A stretch of 64,000 nucleotides of DNA from Gentiana macrophylla (GCA_026214975.1 CM047817.1:94406773-94470772), one strand, 5' to 3'; numbered from the stretch's first letter, positions 1 to 11,966 are shown. Notes: a model not told the origin generated them from the sequence alone. Made by a program: numbers and translations.

Positions 1-1662
1 GATGAATGTGAAGGTGTGAAGGGCACCACAGTCTTCCGATCGTGTGATCCAAGCAATTCCCGGTGGAAGGAATTCTCGACTCGAACCCTTCCGATATGCT
101 ACCGGAAAAATCTCCAAGATCTTCCATCAACTACCCTTGGCGAAATTTCCTTCCTCTCTAAGAGATGGAAGTCAAATTTTATATTGTGTGTCTAAGGCTT
201 GGGAGAACTCTCTTTATATAGGAGAGTAAAACTTAGCCTCCAAGGATTTAATAATTAATACAAAATCAATTATAATAATCCTATTAAATAAAAGATAATC
301 CCATAATATTCTAGAACAAATCTAGAATAATATTTATCTTTATTTCTTTCCATAAATATTTATCCAATAAATATTTTATGCACATGTCTTATTAATACAC
401 AAGAAAATAATTTCTTGTTCCAAAAATAAGGCTATGGCCGAAAATTGTATTGTGACCTAGTCACTTATGATTTTCGGCCAATACACACTAATTGGGCCAA
501 GATTATGAAAAATGTCTTTTCCACATATTTAATTATTTAGCCCAACTAATTTAATAGTCTTCTAAACAATTAATTCACATATCGTTTTAATAAAGTCCAA
601 CAAGAACTAAATTAATATTATTAGGATTCGACGTCCGAGAATAGCTATGCTATATTAGGAGGCACGTCGGGGACCATGGACTAATAATCAGCGGCTCCGA
701 TAAATCAAATAAATAATTATAGAATAATTACATTCGATAAATCAATCACAGGAATATGCCACCATAATCCCGTGACTGCACTCCTCCGATTAAAAGATTA
801 TATTTATCTCTCTCACGAGAATAATAATAAGCGTCCATTGATATAATCATTACATATGGATTAATCCTCCATAGATCGCTCATTCTAAATCGAGAAGTTA
901 CCGTTAACCCTTTTTAGAACATCTTATCCTTATTTACCATTAACCCCTAGTGATCAATTAATTCATACAACTCACCGGTAGCTAATCGGTGTAATATGAA
1001 CTCCATGGATCGATCGGTTTCTAGGATTAACAAATAAGTGGAATCGTTTATCTACTTCCGAAATGGAAGGAATGGATTCCGTGATCGTGACAACACGGAC
1101 TACTCACTCAATCCAAGACAATGCCAAGATGGGGTAATTCGATCACAGACTCGGTGTAATCCTTAACCGTCAAGTCAAACTTCATACTCGATTCAAGCGG
1201 TTGATCGTGATCACCTCGGATTAAGATATATCCATAAATATGATCATCCATTGATTCGATAAGACTTCTCGATTACGGAATTATATCGTGAACTCTAATC
1301 AAATCGGTCCAGCCCTAAATGATATATCTATCATATTCTCTTAACCGAAAGTTCGGATAAGACAATCACACATATTGTGTTATGGGCGCATTAATAGCAT
1401 GTTAAAGGAGAGACCCGATACTCTCGATTAACTTTACTATGGGCTAATTGTATTTTAAGTACATCTTCACTAACTCAATCATCCTGTGTATATCCCATAC
1501 ACTGAGTTAAGTGATTACATAAACAATATACTTAGGGTTTTCTGTAGTGTAAATACTATTGTCACATCGGTGATTATGAGAATAATAAATATGAATAATA
1601 ATATCATTTCATTTATTAAATAAAACAATTACAAAATTGTCTTTCGGGCATCACACCTAACA
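1..1662 (-). mobile_element. Sirevirus-like copia LTR, copy 1 (cut by window start)
   Basis: Aligns along its whole length with 16410-18225 and 40796-42618. Read on the minus strand it begins TGTTAGGTGTGATGCC at 1662, a start I associate with SIRE/Maximus-type copia LTRs. The window edge removes roughly the last 150 bp. Its inner end abuts copia A pol sequence rather than a polypurine tract, so this is the outer edge of an insertion into A or a solo LTR. Short reading frames here are not genes. Confidence 0.8.
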
Positions 1663-2734
1663 GCTTCGTCCCACCACCATGACCAAACGCCAAGCCCACC
1701 TTACCGTCAAACCCTCTCACCAAATTATTTACATCATCGAACCCTCCACCTATCTTCAAGCCGGTCAAGATATAAGAATGGCGCCTTGCCATGGAGGAAG
1801 AGTTTAATGCTCTTATTGCTACGCAAACGTGGACCTTGGTTCCTTGCCCTTGCATAAAAACATTGTTGGGAATAAATGGGTATTTCACATCAAACGTAAG
1901 CCGGATGGTTCCATTGATCGTTATAAGGCTCGATTGGTAGCCAAAGGGTATAATCAACAACCGAGAATCGATTACTTTGAAACATACAGCCCGGTTATTC
2001 GTGCCACTACTATTCGTGACCGTGCTTAGCTTGGCGATCTCCCAAAATGGCCTCTCTCGACAAATTGATGTTTCTAATGCATTTCTTCATGGCACTCTAA
2101 ATGAAGAAGTTTATATGCTTCAACCGCCGGGCTTTGTTCATAAGGATTTTCCGGATCATGTTTGTCGATTGCATCGTTCATTATACGGCCTTAAACAAGC
2201 ACCGCGTGCTTGGTTTACTCGTTTGGCAAACTTTTTACACTCTCGTGGGTTCTCGTCGGCAAAGGCTGATTCTTCTCTATTCATCCGCTTAAATGCTACT
2301 TCTAAAATCTATGTATTGGTTTATGTTGACGATATCATTATTACCGGCTCTAGTACTCCAGATGTGGAATTATTTATTGCGCAAATAAAACAAGAGTTCC
2401 CTGTTAAGGATATTGGTCACCTCACTTATTTTTTGGGTATCGAAGTGCAATATCATAAAGATGGCCTTTCTCTCTCACAACACAAATATGTTCGTGATCT
2501 ATTGGCAAAGACAGACATGGAAAATTCCAAACCTTGTCGTTCACCAATGGCTTCTGCCCCGACTTTATCCAAAACGACTGGGACACCTCTTCACAATGGT
2601 GAACAGTACCGCCGCACAGTTGGGGCTCTACAATACCTAACTCTTACTCGTCCGACATTTCTTTTTCCGTCAACAAATTGTGTCAATACATGCATTGTCC
2701 AACGGATGCTCATTGGACAGCTTGTAAACGTTTG
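1663..2734 (+). pseudogene. copia element A: reverse transcriptase remnant
   Basis: Degenerate Ty1/copia reverse transcriptase, broken by frameshifts and stops. Recognisable pieces in order are [13 protein letters not shown] (about 1796), [19 protein letters not shown] and [11 protein letters not shown] (1860-1960), QIDVSNAFLHG (about 2061), SLYGLKQAPRAWF (about 2180), the catalytic YVDDII (about 2322) and LTYFLGIEVQ. It stops at 2734, where element B has inserted. The RNase H half resumes at 13017 on the other side of B. GTTTG at 2730-2734 is repeated at 13012-13016 as B's target duplication. Not expected to make protein. Confidence 0.9.
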
Positions 2735-2901
2735 TGATAATATTGTAAATGTGCAAAATATGTTTTTCCATTAATTTGTTTTGACTATGATTGATACAAT
2801 ATATAGTGTTTGAAGTACTTGGGCAACAAGTCAATAAAATATAAATGCAAATAATATAAAATAAATGGAATTAATTGGAAGCTTCTAGAGTAGTCTCAAC
2901 A
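2735..2901 (-). repeat. element B 3' LTR (167 bp)
   Basis: Direct repeat of 12846-13011, ending CTCAACA on the plus strand (TGTTGAG read minus). The G-rich polypurine tract, CCCCCGC on the plus strand, lies just inside at 2903-2909. At about 167 bp it is a very short LTR for a plant copia. Confidence 0.92.
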
Positions 2902-3890
2902 CGCCCCCGCAATCCCACAGGAACGGAGCGGACGTGGAGATTGGTCTTCAACGAAGTGAAACGCGGATTAGCAAGCGGCTTCGTAAGGAGATCGGCCAAC
3001 TGGTCTTTGGAAGAAAGAAAAGCAATTTGAATGCGTTTGGCAGCCACCAATTCTCGAACATGGTGGAAATCTATCTCAATGTGCTTAGTACGTGCATGAA
3101 AGACAGGGTTGGCAGCCAGGTAAGTTGCACCGATGTTGTCACACCAAAGAACGGGAACAGAGGACAGAGGAACGGCCATCTCTCGAAGAAGAGCGCATAT
3201 CCATTGCACTTCAGCAGCAGTGTTGGAAAGGGATTTGTATTCGGCTTCAGTACTGCTTTTGGACACAGTCTGTTGTTGTTTGGACCGCCAACTAATCAGA
3301 GAAGAACCAAGAAAAATGCAGTAAGTGCCAACAAACCGACGATCATCAGAATCGGCAGCCCAGTCGGCATCAGTGAAGGCATGGATAGTGAGGCAGGAGG
3401 CCCGCGTGAGATGAAGTCCATCGGAGATAGTGTGCTTAAGGTAGCGCAGAATCGTTTGATGACCATCCAATGATCCTCGGTGGAGGAATGCATATACTTA
3501 CTAACACGGTGAACAGCAAAGGCGATGTCGGGTCGAGTAAAATTGAGGTATTGAAGGCCACCAACAATGGTACGATACAATGTAGGATCCGGTGCGGGGG
3601 CTTCCGAGTTCTTTGAAGACGGCGCTTAGCGACCATCGGCGTGACACGAGGCTTAGCGGTGGTCATACAAAGCTTTCGAAGAAGTTGCGAGGATATGTTT
3701 GCGCCGAGTAAGATAGAGGCCATCAGGGACAGAGAGGACTTCAATCCCAAGAAAGTAAGAGAGGGTGCCAAGATCCTTAACCGGAAAATGAGACGATAAA
3801 TAATCAAGAACCCGCTGAATTGAAGCATCAGAAGACCCGGTGACAACAATATCATCCACATAAATAAGAAGATAAACCTGCTCAAAACAT
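2902..3890 (-). pseudogene. element B RT C-terminus and RNase H
   Basis: Read on the minus strand from 3890 down: YVDDIVVTGSS with the catalytic DD, LSYFLGIEVL, then a shifted frame with [22 protein letters not shown], and another with the RNase H motifs FTDADWA, KSSTEAEYKSL, VLWCDNIGATYLA, ARTKHIEIDFHHVRE and DQLADLLTKPL ending close to the LTR. At least two frameshifts separate the blocks. The N-terminal half of RT is at 9597-10505, beyond element C. Confidence 0.88.
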
Positions 3891-3895
3891 CAGGT

Positions 3896-5381
3896 TGTTG
3901 GGGAGGATTTTGCATCAATAAAAACAAAAGAAAATTTATAACCCTAACCTATATGCAAAACTAACTCCTAACCGACCAAAACATCGGGTTGTTGCTAGTA
4001 GAGCGTAATGAGTAAGGGTCGATCCTCGTGGAAAGGTATGTAGAATCTAATCTAATTAATCCTCTCAATTGCTACTCATGAAAACGAAAGAACGAAAGAA
4101 AAACATAAAAACATAAAGAACAGTCAAGATAAATCTAACCTAAGAAACATAAAAAACAATCTAAACTAAAGACATGGAAACAACCAATATACAACCTATG
4201 TGATCTCAATCCTAGTTCAATTCATGATTCTAATTCAAGTTGTGGTTTCACCTTTTCACGAGACATAAACCCCTAATTCCTTAGTGAATTTATTCTCAAA
4301 CTACGGATTCCTAAGTCCTTAGTAAATCCAATTTATCAATCTCTCATCTTCCGAATGTTGAGACTGATTTTCAATATAAAACTCGGTGTAGATTCAATTA
4401 ACTCTCGTTTTTAAAGAACCTAACAACCTAGATCAATAACTCATTAACTTGTCACTTAATCAACGGTTAAAGACCCTATCTTTCTATGGTGATCTAGTGT
4501 TTACGCAACTTCCGTATTATAAACATCAATCAAAACGAATCTTTCAATTCTATTCTCATGGCATTCAAATCGCATAGAAAAGATACAAAGAGAATTAAAG
4601 ATCATAAAATAAAAGCTGGAATTAAATTAATCAAAAGAGAACTCACATAGTCTTGAACAATGGTTGAATCACCATGAAAACGGAAAAGAAAATCTACATG
4701 ATCTACTCCTAATCTAACCTCGGTTCACCCGAGCACAAGGCTCGGGTGACCGGCCTTCAACTCTCCAAGATGCGGCTGAGCTCTCTTTTTGATGTGAAGA
4801 AAAATATGGATGATATTAGGGTTGGGGCGATGGCTGTTTATATAGAAGTTTAAGTCGGTTGGCTCAAAGTCGGCGGTGGACGCTCGTCCGCTTTTATGAA
4901 CGCCCGTCCAGAATGCTTGGACGGAGGATGGACGCCAGTTCACCTAGCGTCTGAACTCTCTGTATTAGTTTCGACCCCCTGGACGCTCGTCCTCATCTTC
5001 AAACGCTCGTTCAGCCTGTTGCAAAACGGATTTCTTGATTTTTCCATCTTTATCTCGATTGATTTCCTTCCTTATCTCTTTTATTCTTCCATATCTTTAA
5101 TTGATCCTCTTCCATCTCGAATTTAGCCTTTTAGGATCATCTTTTCCATCATTAATTGGGTATCTACAAATATCAAAAACATACCAAAACATAACACAAT
5201 TCCAAAATAATATAAAATCACAAATTAACCCTTAAATCGATATGTTTTCATATTTAATCATTAAAAACCTCATTTACTCAATTAATTAATTATAAGCTCG
5301 ATATCTATGAAAATAATCCATATATGAGGGAAATTGATATATAAAACATATGTGAAAATCACTACAATTTGACCCTAAACA
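3896..5381 (-). repeat. element C 3' LTR
   Basis: Direct repeat of 8104-9596. It ends CCCTAAACA on the plus strand, followed at once by ACACCCCCACACTT, the complement of the polypurine tract. It contains a cluster of GGACGCTCGTCC-type motifs at about 4877-5015. The outer junction at 3880-3900 carries an extra 17-bp copy of an LTR-internal sequence found near 3980. Confidence 0.9.
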
Positions 5382-6825
5382 ACACCCCCACACTTATCTT
5401 TTTGCTCGTCCCCGAGCAAAGCAAAACAAGAACATACTTTCAAAAATCCACATAACCCATACACGACGAGATATAGTCAAAATCATGACACGCTAGTATT
5501 CAAAGAAATCGACCTCACTCGGTGATGTGTGTGCCGAACCTACTAAACTTCCACCGATCCTCTCTTGACTTATTACATCAAGCACTAACAGTTATCCGGT
5601 CAACTAAACGAAAACTTCATTCTATCTACAACACTTACCTAACAAAACTAATTACCAAGAACATAGTAACCAACTCACAACTAAATTACTTTACTTAGTG
5701 CCAAGAAAATACCTCTCGGGTCTCTACTGGGTTTAGATCAACTTGACTTAGAATTCCAAAAAGCGTATATTTTATATTTTAAGTTTCCTATCGTCGCGTC
5801 TCAAAAGTATAACACACTCCCTACATTATTAGGCGATCACCCCGAGATCACTCAAACCCTTCTTGTCAAAGGTAAACCACACTCCCCAATTGGGGCGAGA
5901 TCCAAATGGACTCGAGGTGATAGATATAAACAAAATTCCCATAAAGAAATTCTATTCATTTATTATTTATAGATATATATATTTTTATATTTTTCAAACT
6001 CTTTGGAAACTCTCGGTCAAATATATTTCTAACACATTCAAGACTCTCAAAGTTCTCAAAAACACTAAGGTAATGAGATTCTAAGCTGTGAGTATAGCAC
6101 AAGTTCTTAACTTTCATTAATGCTAAGTAAGTGTTATCTCAGATCAAGAATTAACTTTCCTTTAACTAACCGAAACTATTCTATATTTGGCTCTTCATCT
6201 AATAGGTTCGTGAAATGAAGTTCAAGTGAGTATCGACTTACTAAACCTATTCTTAGAACATGATATGACTAATGATAACAACTAAAGGTGCCAGATTATA
6301 AAACTAGCATGCCAGTGAAATGTTACTCGGGACGAAACAAAAAATTTGAAAATTAAGCACTTTTCATAGAAATACTAAAAATATGAGCAAATGAAAGTAG
6401 ATACATAAATCATCTATCCCTTCCCCCACACTTAGATTGCAACTTGTCCTCAAGTTGTGCAAAATAAAAGAAAAGAGAACTTAGCTGATTGTAGTTCTAA
6501 AGAAGCAAGTCTGGAATGGGTGCACCTCACCTTGAAATGCTTGACGAATCCAGTAGACTGTGGACCATCCACCGGAAAACTGATATCGTCTGAAACGCAC
6601 AATTGCTAACGAAAACATCCTGCACACTTGAACAAACATGAAATACCTCGGGGCTAGGGGAGTAAAACATATAAAGCACAGGAAAAGAAAGGTCGAAGAG
6701 ATTTTTCAACTTAGGCTCACATAAAGATGGAAAGCACATACATGAAATATTACAAAATAGTAAGCTAGGTGCAATAAATGCAATACAATGCAAACTACAT
6801 GAAAAAAAATCCTAAGAAAATAAAA

Positions 6826-7455
6826 GAGTGATGGTATATGGAAAGCCAACAGTAACCATACTCGAAAAAAACGAGGTAGTACGGAAAACCGATGATTAAC
6901 TACACTCAAGAAAAATAAAAGAAAGAAATAAATGATGTGGTGTTACGGGAACCGACAGTGACCACACTTAAGAAAAATAAAAGGAAAAATAGAAAAACAA
7001 TGCAACTAAATGAAATGCACCTAAATGAAATGCAATTATATGATATGCAAAAAGAAAATAAAATAAAAGAAAGAAAACTAGCCCATTAATTGCAACATAG
7101 CATGCATATAAACGTCTACCACATAATGACAAAGTTACGATAAACGACATCTTTGTTCATTACATGCAATGTAGACGCGCCTTAAGACTCATCAAAGGTG
7201 ATAGCATTATGGAAACCAACAGTTAGCTATACTAAACAGATATAACTCATATGGACCGAGTTGTAGCATACGGAAAACCGACAGTAGCTACCCATATGAA
7301 CTATAAAAACAAAGGAAGCACGTAAGTCTTAAAAGCTTAAAAGATTCATCGGAGCGGTATGTAGCATACGGAAACCGACATTAGCTACTAAATAACTATA
7401 AGAACAGTTATAGCTTACGAGAACCGACAGTCACTATAACTTGCCTAGATGAATC
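6826..7455. repeat. array of seven co-varying hairpin repeats
   Basis: Seven units share a core close to TACGGAAACCGACAGT, each bracketed by complementary arms: 6826-6863 (GAGT-g-ATGGT with ACCAT-ACTC), 6873-6907 (GAG-GTAGT with ACTAC-a-CTC), 6936-6966 (TGTGGT with ACCACA), 7198-7232 (GT-g-ATAGC with GCTAT-AC), 7263-7291 (GTAGC with GCTAC, plus outer TCATATGG 7247-7254 with CCATATGA 7292-7299), 7361-7388 (GTAGC with GCTAC) and 7406-7441 (AGTTATAG with CTATAACT). GATTCATC 7343-7350 pairs with GATGAATC 7448-7455 around the last two. Arms differ between units but stay paired. Confidence 0.8.
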
Positions 7456-7635
7456 AAATAATAAAGATTGATCACTTATTTAACATGGATTCAGTAGATG
7501 GAAAGTTGTATCATGCAAGTTCAGGACATCTACGTAAAAAGATTATGCCACAGAAGCTCGTATGAAAGATATCCACATCAAATAAAAGCATTAAAAATCA
7601 AATCAAGAGAAATTCAGAACCTGGACTGCATTCCT

Positions 7636-7772
7636 TCAGACCGGACGGGCGTTCATCCAGTCAAACGGGCGTTCAATGGAAATTGTAGCCCTGGACGAGC
7701 GTTCAACAAACAAACGCTCGTTCCCTGCAAGTTAAGGACTGGACGGGCGTTCACTTACCTGAACGCTCGTCC
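7636..7772. repeat. cluster of GGACGGGCGTTCA-type motifs
   Basis: Six or so copies of a 12-13-bp motif in both orientations (GGACGGGCGTTCA, GGACGAGCGTTCA, GAACGCTCGTCC) within 140 bp. The same motif clusters in the C LTRs (4877-5015, 9090-9235) and in the D LTR (62696-62842), so it is a family feature. Its function is unknown. Confidence 0.7.
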
Positions 7773-8081
7773 AAACATCGAAACACCACGAAAAAGCAGA
7801 AAACACAAAGAACCCTAAATACTCAAAGATGCTTTGTATACACAATAACATCACAAAGAAACCACATCGTAACATAGCACGAGAGGTTAGATTAGTAACA
7901 ACTAAACACAAACTTCGTAAAAAAAGATTGAGTAAAAACTTTTGCACATTCTTAACCCTACGGTCATCGAAACACGGCAAAATAAAAACTCTCAATCTAT
8001 TAAACGCTACTTTTATTGAAAAGGAAAAGCGAACGTAACAAAATCGAGAACTAACTTAACTAGATTCAACATGACACCTAT

Positions 8082-8099
8082 TCCCCGGCAACGGCGCCA
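8082..8099 (-). other. element C primer binding site (tRNA-Asp type)
   Basis: Read on the minus strand this is TGGCGCCGTTGCCGGGGA, identical over 18 nt to the site at 57888-57905 in element J. This PBS is typical of the Athila/Tat gypsy lineage. It lies 4 bp inside the 5' LTR. Confidence 0.85.
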
Positions 8100-8103
8100 C
8101 TTT

Positions 8104-9596
8104 TGTTGCGGAGATTTTGCATCAATAAAAACAAAAGAAAATGTATAACCCTAACCTATATGCAAAACTAACTCCTAACCGACCAAAACATCGGGTTGTT
8201 GCTAGTAGAGCGTAATGAGTAAGGGGTCGATCCTCAGGGAAAAGGTATGTAGAATCTAATCTAATTAATCCTCTCAATTGCTACTCATGAAAACGAAAGA
8301 ACGAAAGAAAAACATAAAACACATAAAGAATAAATCAAGATAAATCTAACCTAAGAAACATAAAAAACAATCTAAACTAAAGACATGGAAACAACCAATA
8401 TACAACCTATGTGATCTCAATCCTAGTTCAATTCATGATTCTAATTCAAGTTGTGGTTTCACCTTTTCACGAGACATAAACCCCTAATTCCTTAGTGAAT
8501 TTATTCTCAAACTATGGATTCCTAAGTCCTTAGTAAATCCAATTTATCAATCTCTCATCTTCCGAATGTTGAGACTGATTTTCAATATAAAACTCGGTGT
8601 AGATTCAATTAACTCTCGTTTTTAAAGAACCTAACAACCTAGATCAATAACTCATTAACTTGTCACTTAATCAACGGTTAAAGACCCTATCTTTCTATGG
8701 TGATCTAGTGTTTACGCAACTTCCGTATTATAAACATCAATCGAAAACGAATCTTTCAATTCTATTCTCATGGCATTCAAATCGCATAAAAAAGATACAA
8801 AGAGAATTAAAGATCATAAAATAAAACTGGAATTAAATTAATCAAAAGAGAACTCACATAGTCTTGAACAATGGTTGAATCACCATGAAAACGGAAAAGA
8901 AAATCTACATGATCTACTCCTAATCTAACCTCGGTTCACCCGAGCACAAGGCTCGGGTGACCGGCCTTCAACTCTCCAAGATGCGGCTGAGCTCTCTTTT
9001 TGATGTGAAGAAAAATATGGATGATATTAGGGTTGGGGCGATGGCTGTTTATATAGAAGTTTAAGTCGGTTGGCTCAAAGTCGGCGGTGGACGCTCGTCC
9101 GCTTTTATGAACGCCCGCCCGTCGAATGCTTGACGGGAGGATGGACGCCTTGATTCACCTAGCGTCTGAACTCTCTCAGTATTAGTTTCGACCCTGACGC
9201 TTCGTCCTCATCTTCAAACGCTCGTTCAGCCTGTTGCAAAACGGATTTCTTGATTTTTCCATCTTTATCTCGATTGATTTCCTTCCTTATCTCTTTTATT
9301 CTTCCATATCTTTAATTGATCCTCTTCCATCTCGAATTTAGCCTTTTAGGATCATCTTTTCCATCATTAATTGGGTATCTACAAATATCAAAAACATACC
9401 AAAACATAACACAATTCCAAAATAATATAAAATCACAAATTAACCCTTAAATCGATATGTTTTCATATTTAATCATTAAAAACCTCATTTACTCAATTAA
9501 TTAATTATAAGCTCGATATCTATGAAAATAATCCATATATGAGGGAAATTGATATATAAAACATATGTGAAAATCACTACAATTTGACCCTAAACA
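8104..9596 (-). repeat. element C 5' LTR
   Basis: Partner of 3896-5381. Most of its length is unchanged between copies; the differences bunch at about 9112-9205, inside the GAACGCCCGTCC motif cluster. It is followed at 9597 by the resumed RT gene of element B. Confidence 0.9.
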
Positions 9597-10505
9597 GAGC
9601 CACGAACATATATATATAAGGATGCATCGGCCTTGGACGCGCGAAACCCATAATTTAAAAGAACGTCAGTTAGACGAGAAAACCATGCGCGTGGTGCTTG
9701 TCGTAACCCATAAAGACTGCGTTTCAAGCGGCAAACATGATGTGGGAAATCCGGATGAACAAAACTCCGCAGTTCTTTGCATAAAGACAGCTCACGTAAA
9801 GCCATGTAAAAAAGCATTTTGAATATCAACCTGTCGAATGGACCACTGACGAGTGAGGGCCAGCGTGAGAAGGAGACGAATGGTGATAGGCTTGACAACA
9901 GGACTGAAGGTCTCCTGAAAGTCAATGCCTTCAGCCTGGTGAAAACCCTTAGCAACCAACCGAGCTTTGTGACGTTCAACTGTACCATCTGCATGAGACT
10001 TAACACGAAAAACCCATTTGTTACCAATGATATTCATAGTAGGGGAGGGGGGAACAAGATCCCAAGTGTCATTACGAATCAGAGCATTAATTTCTTCCTG
10101 CATCGCATCACGCCAGACACGATGTTTAGAGGCTTCGGTGTAAGAGGTGGGTTCAGAGATGGAGGAAGTGGTAAGAAACCCACGAGGTAAGGGATACCGA
10201 ACGAAGTCAGGGTGAGTTTTGGGCTTGAGAGTGTTGGTTTGTGTTCTTGTGACCATACGGGCTAGAGGGGTTGGCGGGGATGGAGATGAGGATGTGTCTG
10301 AAGATGTGGACGGTGTAGGCGATGGTGGAGGAGGGAGGGCTGGGTTGAGGTGACGAGGGCGATGGGGCATCCAGAGCTTGGGCGGTTGGAGTAGGGGAGT
10401 AGGTGATTGGATTGAGTGAGGGAAGTGGTAGGGAATGGTGAGATCGGGATAGGAGAGCCTGCTGAGCGGGCTTTCGATAAGGAATGAGGTCTCATCAAAG
10501 ACCAC
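9597..10505 (-). pseudogene. element B RT N-terminal half
   Basis: Minus-strand copia RT in two overlapping frames. The first (from 10505) has a proline/serine-rich linker, then [49 protein letters not shown] and QVDIQNAFLHG. The second has HVCRLKRSLYGLRQAPRAWF, then SKADASLYIY up to the C insertion at 9596. It continues at 3890 with the catalytic YVDD. Confidence 0.9.
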
Positions 10506-10541
10506 ATGTCGGGCGACATAGATACGACCCGATGGTGAGAT

Positions 10542-11151
10542 CTAGAAATTTGTAGCCATGATGGTCCGGGTCAGAACGAGGAAGATGCAAGATTTAGATC
10601 GAAAATCGGTTTTGTGATTATTGTAAGGCCTAAGATAAGGCCAAAGAGTACATCCAAAAACCCGGAGAAAAGAGTAATCTGGAGGACGATGGTGAACCAT
10701 TTCATAAGGAGATTTATAAGAAAGGACGGGAGTGGGTAGACGATTAATGAGGTAAGTGGCAGTTATGAAAGCGTCTTCCCAGTATGGAAGGGGAAGATTA
10801 GATTGGGCCAAGAGAGAAAGGCCAACTTCTATGATTTGGCGATGTCGACGCTCAATGGCACCCATTTGTTCATGCGTATGAGGGCATGATTGACGGTGTT
10901 GAATACCTAAGGAAGTGAGATGAGAGCTGAGACGGCGATATTCCCCACCCCAATCGGTTTGAAGGGATTTAAGAGTAGTATTAAACTGGCGTTCAATTTA
11001 GTGTTTGAATTGGGGAAAAATTCTCTCAACATCAGATTTCAAGCGCATAGGATAAATCCATAAAAATTTCGTAAAATCATCCAAAAAACTAACATAATAT
11101 CGATTGCCATGAATAGAAGTTTCGGCACAAGGCCCCAGACATCGAAATAAA
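10542..11151 (-). pseudogene. element B integrase core and C-terminus
   Basis: The clearest block (10865-10542, minus) reads RRHRQIIEVGLSLLAQSNLP, WEDAFITATYLINRLPTPVL and FLRVFGCTLWPYLRPYN, which is the end of the copia integrase core. Between 10866 and 11151 the catalytic core is present only as frame-broken fragments, so the element could not integrate with its own enzyme. Confidence 0.8.
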
Positions 11152-11966
11152 TTAAGTCGAGTGGTGCAAAGTAAGTAAAGACAGAGACAAAGGTAAAGAA
11201 GATCTATGACTCTTAGCTAATTGACATGCTTCACAAACAGACTCGGAAGCTTTATTGGAAATAGAAATGTGTTGATGACGCAGAACACGGCAGAGAATGG
11301 GATGGGAGCAGTGACCAAGACGTTGGTTCCATCGAGCAGGAGATGTGCTGGTGGAGACAAGGGCATGAGCAGAGAGATTTGAGAAGGTGTTGGAGAATTG
11401 ATACAGGCCGTCCCGGAGAAACCCTTTATGATGGATGCGACCCGAGTAATCCTTCACAAGGAAATAAGTGGCATGAAACTCAAAATAAACACAATTATCA
11501 GAAGCGAACTGATGCACAGATAAGAGATTAGTTTTAAGGGAAGGGGAGACAAGAATATTAGACATTGTATAGGTACGATAAGGAGAAGTAAAGGAAGAAG
11601 AGCCAGAATGGGTGATAGGCAAACCTAAACCGTCACCAATGTTGATTTTATCGTGACCATCATAAGTGTCGAATGCAAGGAGAGGTTGCGGAAGTCATTT
11701 GTCATATGATGAGTGGCCCCAGTGTCGGGGATCCATCCAGAAGGGACTGAATTTGGTGCCTGCGCATTGTAAGCATTGGGAGGACGAGGTGACCGTGGTT
11801 GAGGCGGAGTAGGTTGAAAATCAGTCTCAAAACGATGCCAGCACTCTTGAGCCGTATGACCCATCTTGAAGCAAAGTTGGCACGTAGGGGCCTGCCCGGG
11901 AGGATACTTATGGCCCCGACCCCGGCCCTGTCCGGAATTCTGCGAGGAACGACCACCACGCCCCAT
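11152..11966 (-). pseudogene. element B zinc knuckle, protease and integrase zinc domain
   Basis: Reading down from 11966: a glycine/arginine-rich stretch; a CCHC knuckle CQLCFKMGHTAQEC; a proline-rich linker; and the aspartic protease motif WIPDTGATHHMT. After a frame change near 11622 comes a GAG-pre-integrase block with LVSPSLKTNLLSVHQFASDN and RWNQRLGHCSHPI, and the CEACQLAKSHR zinc half-site of integrase. Order matches a copia polyprotein (gag, PR, IN, RT, RH). Confidence 0.88.

Larger units (their letters stand above)
5382..8103 (-). other. element C internal region, non-coding
   Basis: No gag, protease, integrase or RT similarity on either strand; the frames present are short and low in complexity. 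Visible structure from the left: a purine tract next to the LTR; a paired segment near 5840 and a 12-bp palindrome CCCCAATTGGGG at about 5884; A-rich leader-like stretches (6420-6480, 6780-7080); a chain of co-varying hairpins (6826-7455, listed separately); and a second cluster of GGACGGGCGTTCA motifs (7636-7772). The PBS closes it at 8082-8099. The part next to the left LTR resembles element D from 63,318 on. Confidence 0.75.
3896..9596 (-). mobile_element. non-autonomous Athila-like LTR element C
   Basis: Two 1.49-kb LTRs (3896-5381, 8104-9596), identical except for small clustered differences, flank 2.7 kb with no gag or pol. Minus orientation is shown by a tRNA-Asp-type PBS at 8082-8099 and a purine tract (GTGGGGGTG read minus) at the left LTR. 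It sits inside the RT gene of B. Near-identity of the LTRs points to recent insertion. It fits the LARD class (large non-coding LTR elements), with an Athila/Tat-lineage element as likely helper. No clean 5-bp target duplication is visible. Confidence 0.88.

Noticed and set aside
44..229. 61-codon plus-strand frame and its counterparts at 16600 and 40973
   Set aside because: The same position in three LTR copies reads similarly but with differing frames and ends; it is LTR sequence, not a gene.
6527..7150. Minus-strand short frames in element C
   Set aside because: Low-complexity, phenylalanine/leucine-rich, without motifs. The hairpin repeats explain the structure better.
6826..7455. CRISPR-like array
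   Set aside because: The repeats are degenerate and unevenly spaced, and the arms vary with pairing. This is plant nuclear DNA inside a retrotransposon.
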